Below, piece after piece: positions 9,401 to 16,557 of a stretch of 19,122 bases of DNA (its first letter is position 1; each line of letters begins with the position of its first letter). The stretch comes from Diplocarpon mali (Eukaryota; Ascomycota; Leotiomycetes; Helotiales; Drepanopezizaceae). The DNA is taken from positions 76,238-95,359 of the forward strand of contig JAENRP010000168.1 in NCBI GenBank assembly GCA_024741835.1, in the 5' to 3' direction. Position numbers and translations under genes: made by a program. The notes beneath the pieces were generated by a model. It worked only from the letters and a program-made list of their open reading frames with translations, did not search any database and was not told the DNA's origin.

Positions 9401-10432
9401 TTCGTTTAATAGATATATCGATTCGGCTATACTCTAAAGACAATTACCTCTGACCGAGGCGCCTAATTCGTCTCCTTATTTTAAAGAGAGTTCTGCTATA
9501 TTATCAATATTAAGATTAAACTCTCTATAGTGTACTATAAAGAGATTAATAGCTAAATGGAGATTATAAATAAGTATATTGATTTAAGGCTATAGCCTTT
9601 TATTAATTACTATTAAGATAATTAAAGTGAACTAATTCTATTAATAGATTATGCATAATCGACTCTCTCTTACGCTTTAATCGGTATGACCTTATATTAG
9701 CTTAAGTATAGAGTTGCGCTTTAAATAAGTTAGGACTGGATCTTGCTAAAAACGTCCAGCTTATAAGAGAAATTGAATTAAGCAAAGGCTAGGCTTATAG
9801 TAGAAAGGATGCATATAGCTTAGGAAGTAGCGAAAGGTAATATAGAATGCGCCTAAGAGAAAATGCGTAAGTCCATAAATTAATACTAAAAGGAGATTGA
9901 TTAGAAACCTAAAGATATAGTCTACCTTTTAATAAAAAATCTTAAGAACTACTATCCTAATAGGAAATTAGCCAATTAATAGGATAGTCCTTTTAAGGTT
10001 CTTAAGAAGGTAGGCAATTTATATTAGATTAAGCTACTTATAAGTTTTATAATATATAATATCTTTGCGCTAAAGCTACTATTTAAAGATCTATAGAACC
10101 CTTTGCTAAGTTAGGAATAACCCTAGCCTACTATAGAAAAGATCGCTAAGTAAGAAGAATATAAAGTATCTAAGATACTAAGTATACGCCTATTTTAAGA
10201 GAAACTAGAGTACTAGGTTAAATAGACTAGTTATAACCCCGATTTAAGTTGGTATTGCGCTTTAAATTTTATAAGGTTATTACATAAGATTCGCGACTTT
10301 CATTAGGCTAACCCTACGAAGCTAGGACTACCTTAAAACTTATAAACTTAGCTGAAAGCTTAAGAAAGCGGTATAGAAGATTATAATTACTTAGAAGATA
10401 ATAGGCCAGATGCGAAATAGGTTAGTAAATAA
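6464..10432 (+). pseudogene. Gypsy pol (degenerate): protease, RT, RNase H, integrase, chromodomain
   Basis: One frame of about 1,320 codons can be followed without shift from 6464 to a TAA at 10430-10432. The protease has LVDTKA (6566-6583), a mutated D-T-G-A. The RT box reads YLND (7904-7915) for YLDD. RNase H has the TDAS motif (D at 8351-8353). Integrase has a mutated HHCC region (about 9055-9190), then D in IDFKDFP (GAT 9272-9274), D in TSDRG (GAC 9452-9454) and E at GAG 9560-9562. The chromodomain is described separately. The frame holds dozens of stops of RIP type. It would have made the enzymes for copying and integrating the element. Confidence 0.9.
10142..10330 (+). pseudogene. Gypsy chromodomain, C-terminal to integrase
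   Basis: In the pol frame, EEYKVSKILS is followed by a basic loop, then EKLEY, V-K-W with the Trp now a stop, and a SW...FH end. This matches the chromodomain that ends many fungal Gypsy integrases and is thought to guide insertion to heterochromatin by reading methylated histone H3. At least three codons in the aromatic and Gln positions are now stops. Its presence places the element among the chromoviruses. Confidence 0.82.
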
Positions 10433-10524
10433 ATCTAAAAATATAAATAAAAAAAAAATAAAAAAAGGAGAAAAATAATAAAAATATAAAAATAATAATA
10501 CTAGGCCTACTGCCTCCCCCCCCC
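10433..10524. repeat. Low-complexity A/T tract and C9 run after Gypsy pol
   Basis: The stretch 10435-10500 is almost pure A with scattered T and a few G, including a run of ten A. A run of nine C follows at 10516-10524. It separates pol from the antisense frame. Such runs are prone to slippage, which may explain why the antisense frame has no clean stop here. Confidence 0.7.
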
Positions 10525-11460
10525 TCCTTTATAACTCCTCCGACCCCTCCTCCTCTGCGCTTAAGGAGACGAGCTCCAACTCTATTCTAAAGCTGGAACT
10601 CGCCTCTTAAATACGCCCTTGCCTAGAACGACCCCGACCTCCTCTTGCCGCTGCTAGCGCCGCCCTACTAGCCGCTGCGCCTGACGCTACCCTTGCTACT
10701 GCAAGCCCTCCTCTTCTTATAAGAGACTCTACCGCTATAGTAGTCCGCTTTACTAGCGCGGCGATAGACCTTAAGAGGCCTAGCATAGTTCGGCTGGATT
10801 ACTTTAACCTCGCTAGCCGAGACTTAATAAGGTCGCTGCGCTCTTATTAGAAAGTCAGCGATCGATTTGATACTAATTTAGATTTAACTTATAGCAACTG
10901 TCGCCTGGACCTCCTTTAGCTAGCTTACTATAGCCTTAGCTATAGAGTAGAGCTTTGCAAGGCTAGTACGCTCGATTTAGGAGCGGCTAATTAAAGCCTT
11001 TGCGCTAGCTATTAGCAGGAGGTTAATAAAAACCTAAGCGTGCTAGACCGCCTCTTAATAGAGTATCTTGCGGTTCCTTGCTAAAACCGCTTGCGCATTA
11101 TTATCGTCGCTACTGTCGTCCTCCTCTTACTATTAAGCAGCCTCCTTCTGCTACTCCTTAAGGGCCGCAGATAGCGCTGCGAACTCCTCCCTAATATAGG
11201 AGGGAAGCTATAAGGTATTAAAATAAATAGAACTCTAGAGTCGATTCGGAGTACTTATAGGGATGCACTCCGCCTTCTGCTCCTAGTACTAATAGCACTT
11301 CTTGCTACGCTCTAACTCGAATTCGCACTCGTACGCGATATCGCGCATAAGGCGCCGTACGTACTAGTAATAACAAACGCAATAGGCCACCGCAAGGGCG
11401 CCCGATAGCAAGGAAATTAGCACTACGCGTATTAGACGCAATTCGACCCTGGACTAAGGC
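10500..11460 (-). pseudogene. Antisense cysteine-rich frame in the Gypsy 3' region (degenerate)
   Basis: On the minus strand a frame reads from about 11460 down to about 10500. Near its start it encodes a six-position cysteine cluster: codons at 11370-72 (TAT), 11361-63 (TAC), 11325-27 (TGC), 11295-97 (TGC), 11286-88 (TAC) and 11265-67 (TGC). If each Tyr codon is a RIP-mutated Cys, the spacing is C-x2-C-x11-C-x9-C-x2-C-x6-C. This is like a zinc cluster but not the standard Zn2Cys6 spacing. A segment with an LPSYIREEF motif, a Lys/Gln/Glu-rich likely coiled coil and an acidic run (EEDDSSDDNN) follow, then a helical part and a basic, Gly/Arg-rich tail. Product unknown. I recall, unverified, antisense cysteine-rich frames in this position in other fungal Gypsy elements. 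The complementary plus frame is also fairly open, so strand choice rests on the cysteine pattern. Confidence 0.55.
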
Positions 11461-11470
11461 AAACTTACTT

Positions 11471-11510
11471 ATAGTAGTTAATAGTAGTAGTAGTAATTGT
11501 TTCTACTACT
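11471..11510. repeat. TAG/CTA trinucleotide microsatellite
   Basis: It comprises ATAGTAGTTAATAG followed by TAG repeats up to about 11495, then the inverse CTACTACT (11503-11510), so the two halves could pair. It lies upstream of the antisense frame start. Confidence 0.7.
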
Positions 11511-11713
11511 ATGCATTAGCCCTATACTATAGTAATAAGAGTAGGGGACCTATGCGATTATATATAGTTATTATACTAAGGAAGGAAGATCCTATAAGAG
11601 GAAAAATAAATTTGAGTGTATAACGCGACTTGCGCTAAACCAAATATAGAATAGTACCATTTGTATAATAACGCGCTAAGTACGCTACTGTACGAAAATT
11701 ATCACAACCTACT
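11511..11713. other. Spacer between antisense frame and hairpin in the Gypsy 3' end
   Basis: This is about 200 bp of AT-rich sequence with a TATATATAG-like stretch (about 11561-11569). If the antisense frame was expressed, its promoter would lie here. No recognisable motif or gene otherwise. Confidence 0.35.
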
Positions 11714-11733
11714 AACGCTTATAAGTAAGCGTT
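11714..11733. other. Perfect hairpin just before the Gypsy polypurine tract
   Basis: AACGCTTA (11714-11721) pairs with TAAGCGTT (11726-11733) across a 4-base loop. The 8-bp stem ends four bases before the polypurine tract. It has survived RIP. It could be an RNA structure in the element's 3' end or chance. Confidence 0.65.
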
Positions 11734-11737
11734 CTCA

Positions 11738-11751
11738 AAGGGGGAGGGTAG
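11738..11751 (+). other. Gypsy polypurine tract
   Basis: AAAGGGGGAGGGTAG abuts the right LTR (the run begins at 11737). It is nearly all purine and is the expected plus-strand priming site for an element on the + strand. The T near its end is the only pyrimidine. Confidence 0.88.
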
Positions 11752-12058
11752 TATAACAGCTGCACCTCCACTTAGTACAATTACCTAAGAGTATAGCGTT
11801 TTAAGGTTTTACAATCTCGATTCGACGTAGGGTTTTCTTAAATCGACCTTAAAGGTGCAAAAGGATATTCTTATATAATATCATATAAATAGATAAAGAG
11901 CCTTAAGCTGCTTATATATATAAGGAAGAAGGGCTCTCCCTTAAGGAGGGCTCTCTAACTTCTTCGTTTCCTTTGTATTAGACCTATAGGATACGCCTTT
12001 TGCACTACTTCTTGCTCCCATACTTGATCTCGCACTTCGGCGGTTCTGTATCGTTACA
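11752..12058 (+). repeat. Gypsy right (3') LTR, 307 bp
   Basis: It begins TATAAC (TG changed to TA by RIP) and ends GTTACA, followed by the GATCC duplication. The TATA box is at 11913-11922. The likely RNA 5' end, AACTTCTTCG at 11957, lies 44 bases downstream and matches the primer site at 4806-4818. In its second half this copy keeps more C and G than the left LTR. Confidence 0.93.
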
Positions 12059-12063
12059 GATCC
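12059..12063. repeat. Right target-site duplication of the Gypsy element (GATCC)
   Basis: It is identical to 4492-4496. The Copia reading frame resumes here as GAT CCG CAG. Confidence 0.93.
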
Positions 12064-14821
12064 GCAGATCACTATGAAGCTTACTACCGATTTAAGACCA
12101 GAATAAGGGGGTATAAAAGCGTATAAAGCGCGCGCATACCTATTGGCAAAGGAGAGGGAAGCTCTAAAGAACAAGAGAGCTTTTAAAACTATGCCATAAG
12201 GGCATATTAAATACCTAGTTAGTTACTACGCTACTAATATATATAGGATCTAAGTGCCTAAGCTCCGAAAGGTTATAATCTCTTGAAATATCGAATTCGA
12301 TAAGTCTAAATTCTACTTTAAGGAGTATGAAAAGGTGGCTGGCCACCTGCTCTTAATTATTAAGGAGATTGTGTAAATAATTAAGGAGGAGGAGGAGGAA
12401 GCTTAGAACGCTGAGTTAATTGTCGAGAATGTAAAGGGAGCTTTAGATAAGTAGCCTACGGATAACCTAGTAGGGGGTAAGCCTATTAATCTATTACTAA
12501 TAGAAGCTTTAAGCTCAGATCTATCGAGGGCTATCGTTCCCTATAAGGCTACTTATAGCGTTTCTACCCTAGCTACTTAAGAGCAGCTGCCTAGTAGTAA
12601 AGGGTTAGACGCTTTAAGATAACTATTAATAGTTAGGAGGAGCGTCGAAAGCGATATTATAAATGCCAGTTCCGCTAGGAAGCGCAATACTAGGCCTTTA
12701 GTTGCTATACGGACTAAGCAATCGCAAGGGTAGGAGCAGGCCCTTCAATTACTAGAAGCTCTACTATAGGCAACTAGTAAAGAAGCACGCTAGCTCTTAT
12801 TAGAAGCACCGATCGATCGAGAGCTACGCTAGGATATAGAAGCTCTTAAGGGTAATACTAAAAGAGGGAGCTCTTTAAAACTAATAGAAGCTCAGCCTAA
12901 AGTACTTAATATAAGGGCCTTCCGAAAATGTAAGAAGCCTGATAAGGAGTAGGAAATAGTACTTATACCGCTCTGCAGGTTAAAAAGGAGAAGAGGGAGC
13001 GGGAATGCTATATACGCAATGTGCGTTAGGGATCTCTTGCTAGCCCTTAAAGAACTTAAAATATATTAGTTAGAGTAGGTAAATAGCTTTATATCGACTT
13101 TCTAGCTAAGTCAGGAGCTTATAAGAACTGATAGAGAAGAGTATAAAGCAGTATACTGCGTTGTTGCTGCGGCGACTTAATTTAAAAGCTCTAAAGGAAA
13201 CTCTACCCTTTTAATCCTACCTTAAGATAAGCTTCCTAAAGCGCTAACTTACTAGAAGGAGCTTGCAAATCACCCTTTCAAAGAGCAATTTAAAGAGGGA
13301 GCCAGAACTGAGATTAGGAACCTAAAAGCGCGCAATTACTAAAGAGTGATCGATAGAAGCGAGGCTACTACAAGGCCTATACTATTAAAGTAGGTCTTTA
13401 ACTATAAGCTAAGCTCCTCTAGGGAGATTAGCCGCTTTAGGTCAAGAATAGTAGTAAGAGGAGATCTTCAGGAGGAAGCTTCTATTTTCTCTACTTATGC
13501 TATAACGCTCGTATTAAGATCTTTTAAGGTTATAATAGCAATAGCCGCTAAATTCGATATAGAGCTCTAATAGTTCGACGTTATTAACGCCTTTATAAAT
13601 GCTAAGAGAGACCCTCAGAGCGCGCCAATTGTTTGCTTCTTATTAGATGGTTAAAAGTAGAAAGATAAGGTAGTAGAGCTCGATCGCGCCTTATATAGCC
13701 TTCGAGACTCCTTAGCACTTTGGTATAGGGATTTCACTAGTACTCTTAAGTCTCTAAAGCTTACCCCTCTTAGTAAGGAGCCTTATATATTCGTTAATAA
13801 GGAGAGGACTATATTTATAGCTTTCTATATTAACGATATATAAGTAATATACTACTCCTCTTATGCAGAAAAAGCTTAGAAGACTATAGAAGGACTGCGC
13901 GAAGCATATGAATTAATAGCTATAGGAGATGTTAAGTGGTTCTTAAGGGTAAGAATCTCTTAAGATAGGAAGCAGGGTATAATTACTCTGCTCTATAACG
14001 CTTATATCGAGAAGATAGCGAAGAGGTTCAGCCTTAATATAGGGCGTTTCCCTAGTACGCCGCTCTCCTACTTCGAACTTAAAAAGAACTACGAAATAGC
14101 TCCCTACTTAAGAATTAAGGAGTTCTAGGAAAAAGTAGGCTCTGCCTTATATATAGCTATTATACTATGCCTAGATATAGCTTTTGCAGTCGCCTAGCTA
14201 TCTCATTTCTATATAAACCCAAGCTTCGAATACCTTAAAGCTATTAATTAGATAATACGCTACCTTTTTAATACACGCTTCCTAGGAATCACTTATAGTC
14301 GATTTAGTAGATCAAATAACCTAATAGTATTATTAGATGCTTCCTTTGCAGATGATCTAGAGATAAGGCGCTCTTCCTACAGTTTTATTATATTCCTATT
14401 TAAAGGAGTAATCGTTTAAAAGGCCTTGAAGCAACCAATAGTTACTACTTCTACTATAGAGGCTAAGCTCCTAGGAGTAGCGCATATAGTGAAGGAGATA
14501 ATGGCTTTAAGACGGTTCTTTAAGGAAATACAGCTTAAGGTGGAAGCTCTATAGTCCATATTTTACGATAATCAACAGATAATACAGCTTATTATAAGAG
14601 ACTCTTAAAGGATTTCTATAAAGCTCTGATACATTGATATACATAATATATGGCTATAATAGGAGCATTAAAAAGGGAGCTTTCAAGTGGCCTATCTCCT
14701 TACTGAGGATATGTATACTAATAGCCTTATTAAAAACCTTCTTTGATAAAAGTTCGAGAGCTTTATTAAGCTTTTGAACCTTTAAGACGCAAGAGGTCTA
14801 GTTGAGAAGCTAGCATTTTAA
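12059..14821 (+). pseudogene. Copia reverse transcriptase and RNase H region (degenerate)
   Basis: This is the continuation of the Copia polyprotein after the Gypsy. A linker rich in Glu/Lys (12064-13350) leads to the RT, starting near 13385, with a VVRGDLQ motif near 13450. The catalytic box reads YIND (13826-13837) for Y-V/I-D-D, so one catalytic Asp (GAC) is now Asn (AAC). RNase H begins near 14320 with LLDASFADD (first D at 14336-14338) and a TIEAK motif near 14455. The frame stays in register from 12059 to a TAA at 14819-14821, a plausible original end. Joined to 1852-4496 and leaving out one GATCC, the coding length is 5,400 bases, exactly 1,800 codons, so no net indel occurred. Confidence 0.88.
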
Positions 14822-14999
14822 ATGCTTTATAATCCTTTCATATCCCCTTTGTAATAGCAAGTAGGAAGGAAGCGTAAGATAGGGTTTAATTTTCTTATAC
14901 TAATATATAGGGAGGCCTAAAACCAATTCCCTTAGATAATCAAAACCTTTAATAGCTTTGTAAATAATATAAGGGCGCGTCCCTATTAAGAAGCAACCG
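14822..14999. other. Spacer after Copia pol
   Basis: AT-rich, RIP-altered sequence between the likely pol stop and the antisense frame. I see no motif or gene. Confidence 0.4.
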
Positions 15000-15720
15000 A
15001 CTCCTCTAGTGGCATAGTCCTAAGAGCCGCCTAGGGAGCAACGCCGGAAGTAATAATAGAAGCAGCCGCAGGAGCTTTAAAAGCCTTTGCGAGACGGGCG
15101 GCGAGGCTAAGAGGTGCTATAATCGGCGGCAGTAGGAGCTCCTAACCAACTGGTTCTAGGAAGCTATTAGCTATAGTATGAGAAAGCTTATAATTAATGT
15201 ACCCTTTGATAATACTACCTCCTTTATCTCTTTTTAGTGCGCCTTCTAAAGCTCCTCTCTTACCTTCCTCTTAATAGTAGCAAGGCCTTAAACTGCTTAT
15301 TAATGGCAAACTACCTAAAGGGAGCTTAAGAATATACCGCGGAGTCACTATCGTTCTCCTTTAATAAGAATATATAATCTTCTTACGCCTTTAAGGCGCC
15401 GACGGAAAGCTCTTAGCACGCGTAGCCTCTCTTTGTATAATGAAAGCAGCGTACTCTTACTATGCTATTAAAGCATACGCCAGCCGACTTCCTAGCTAGG
15501 AAGCTCCAAACGCACCCCTTATATAGTATATTCCTTATCAGCCCCTGCTCTAGCTTACGATAGGAGGAGGGAGCTGCGGAGGGGACCGCTAGTATTCTAG
15601 GAACTATAGCCTAAGGGGTGGCAGGGAGGGGAGGAGGCGCGCTCCCTCTTAAGGGTATTACTATATTGAACGTCTTAGGCGTATTATTATCCTCCTACTA
15701 TCTGCTGCGCTAAGAAGCTC
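15000..15720 (-). pseudogene. Antisense cysteine-rich frame in the Copia 3' region (degenerate)
   Basis: On the minus strand, from about 15720 down, the frame reads a Gln/Asp/Asn-rich start and a Pro/Ala-rich segment (APPPLPATP). A six-cysteine cluster follows: codons 15521-23 (TAT), 15512-14 (TGC), 15473-75 (TGC), 15446-48 (TGC), 15437-39 (TAT) and 15416-18 (TGC). Taking TAT as mutated TGT, the spacing is C-x2-C-x12-C-x8-C-x2-C-x6-C. The first-to-last span is 35 codons, the same as in the Gypsy antisense frame. After the cluster the frame becomes basic and broken. Another minus frame is open for about 60 codons over roughly 15000-15200, suggesting a frameshift. It lies between pol and the 3' LTR, and accounts for much of the extra length of this Copia. 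Function unknown; a nucleic-acid or zinc-binding protein is a guess. The complementary plus frame is also partly open. Confidence 0.5.
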
Positions 15721-16121
15721 TAAGCTATGTTTAAGTATAACGACTTTGCTATAAGTCTTTAGTAGGAGTAAGGGAGCACGATTAGGAAGCTTATAATAGT
15801 AGCCTTAGTAGGGCGCTCCTTAAAGTTATTATTACTATTCTCTATTTTAAAGTGATTATTTAAAGAAGTATAAGGAAGGAAAGCTTTATAAGGGAAAAAC
15901 GCATACTTTTATAGGCGCGCTGCCTTTATTGACTTTCCTTTGTCACCTAATTTAGCTTCTATTCTATAGAGGAAGCACTTAAAACGCGCTTCCTCTTTCA
16001 TTTATTATAGCTTTATTAAGCAATTTTCATTATTTTAAAAGCTAAGGAGTATGATAAAAGAGTCTTATATACTAGATCTAGCGCTAGTTATAGCTAAGCC
16101 TAGCTTAAGAGCTGCTTCTTA
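15721..16121. other. Copia 3' untranslated region
   Basis: About 400 bp of AT-rich sequence between the antisense frame and the polypurine tract. The start or promoter of the antisense frame would fall here. No gene or clear motif seen. Confidence 0.4.
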
Positions 16122-16132
16122 CCTAAGGGGTA
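16122..16132 (+). other. Candidate Copia polypurine tract
   Basis: CCTAAGGGGTA directly precedes the right LTR, and the AAGGGG core is the only purine run here. It is short and flanked by pyrimidines, so this is a positional call. Confidence 0.55.
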
Positions 16133-16304
16133 TATTGCGCTATAAGGAGCCTTAGGCACTAAGGTATCTAAGGACTGGCTTATATAATATACCCCTGAAG
16201 TGGCCATAGAGCACTTCTATAAAAGGAGCTTAGGTATATAGTTAGAGTAGAAATTTACAAGCTTCTGCCACCACTGAGAATCCACCTTTAAATACAGCAC
16301 GACA
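16133..16304 (+). repeat. Copia right (3') LTR, 172 bp
   Basis: It begins TATTGCGC (TG changed to TA) and ends ACGACA. It has the same length as the left LTR with no gap. About 13 of some 17 differences are mutated on this side, so RIP was uneven between the LTRs. Confidence 0.93.
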
Positions 16305-16309
16305 GAAGC
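16305..16309. repeat. Right target-site duplication of the Copia element (GAAGC)
   Basis: It is an exact copy of 1541-1545. Removing one copy and the element restores the reading frame of the outer locus (AGG AAG CAC). Confidence 0.93.
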
Positions 16310-16449
16310 ACTATAAGCGGGCTCTTTAAAGATAAGAACTAGGACAATTTACTAATTAGGGGTAGAATAGGTAGTTAGCATTACGCGCTATCTTTAAGTA
16401 TAATAGTAGTCCTATTTATACCCCCTTCGACCCTTAGCCGATTATATGA
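16309..16449 (+). pseudogene. Unidentified degenerate reading frame, right part
   Basis: Continuing the frame from 1545 across the Copia gives a basic stretch (KHYKRAL) and then a Gln-rich, protein-like tail to a TGA at 16447-16449. Internal stops are all TAA or TAG and fit mutated Gln codons. This supports a coding region that existed before the Copia landed. Family unknown. Confidence 0.4.
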
Positions 16450-16538
16450 CTTTGTCATATGACTTATATCATATGACTCCTCCTTCGACTCTGTATCCTA
16501 TGACTCCTCGACTGTCACGTGACTACCACGTGACTCCT
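16444..16538. promoter_or_regulatory. Cluster of CACGTG/CATATG palindromes with flanking GACT
   Basis: GTCATATGAC (16454-16463) and GTCACGTGAC (16514-16523) are perfect 10-bp palindromes that differ only by CG versus TA. Related copies are TCATATGACT (16469-16478) and CCACGTGACTCCT (16526-16538). The last is identical over 13 bases to 220-232 on the left flank. CACGTG is the E-box bound by fungal bHLH factors such as Cbf1-type proteins. The CATATG forms may be CACGTG converted by mutation. Regulatory role inferred only. Confidence 0.45.
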
Positions 16539-16557
16539 TTTCTTCTAGGTCTCTATA

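Larger units (their letters stand above)
4497..12058 (+). mobile_element. Ty3/Gypsy chromovirus LTR retrotransposon, RIP-degenerate, nested in Copia
   Basis: The element is 7,562 bp with 307-bp LTRs and a perfect GATCC target duplication. Domain order is gag, protease, RT, RNase H, integrase, chromodomain, which defines a Gypsy chromovirus. A polypurine tract abuts the right LTR. The site after the left LTR matches the element's own LTR rather than a tRNA end, as in the self-priming Tf1/sushi group. Every domain carries nonsense or active-site changes. A degenerate antisense frame lies between pol and the 3' LTR. It has the same orientation as the host Copia. Confidence 0.93.
1546..16304 (+). 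mobile_element. Ty1/Copia LTR retrotransposon, RIP-degenerate, interrupted by a Gypsy element
   Basis: The element is bounded by 172-bp LTRs (1546-1717, 16133-16304) and GAAGC duplications. Its span is 14,759 bp. Removing the nested Gypsy and its extra GATCC leaves about 7.2 kb, longer than a typical Copia of about 5 kb. The domain order Gag, protease, integrase, RT, RNase H is diagnostic of Copia, since integrase precedes RT. The extra length is a 1.3-kb tail between pol and the 3' LTR that contains an antisense cysteine-rich frame. Damage is almost entirely C-to-T and G-to-A, and the polyprotein frame is not shifted. The element cannot move by its own proteins. Confidence 0.93.

Noticed and set aside
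10800..11200. Plus-strand membrane protein in the Gypsy 3' region (a hydrophobic Val/Leu-rich run)
   Set aside because: The hydrophobic run is the mirror of the acidic and Gln/Glu-rich segment of the antisense frame in the complementary codon register. The cysteine cluster favours the minus strand, though this is not proven.
11941..12174. A 77-codon open frame on the minus strand
   Set aside because: It crosses the junction between the Gypsy right LTR and Copia coding sequence, so it cannot predate the insertion. It is a chance antisense frame.
12400..13350. A separate host gene in the Glu/Lys-rich stretch before the Copia RT
   Set aside because: It is in the same frame as the integrase and RT and is present in the second Copia fragment, so it is the polyprotein linker.
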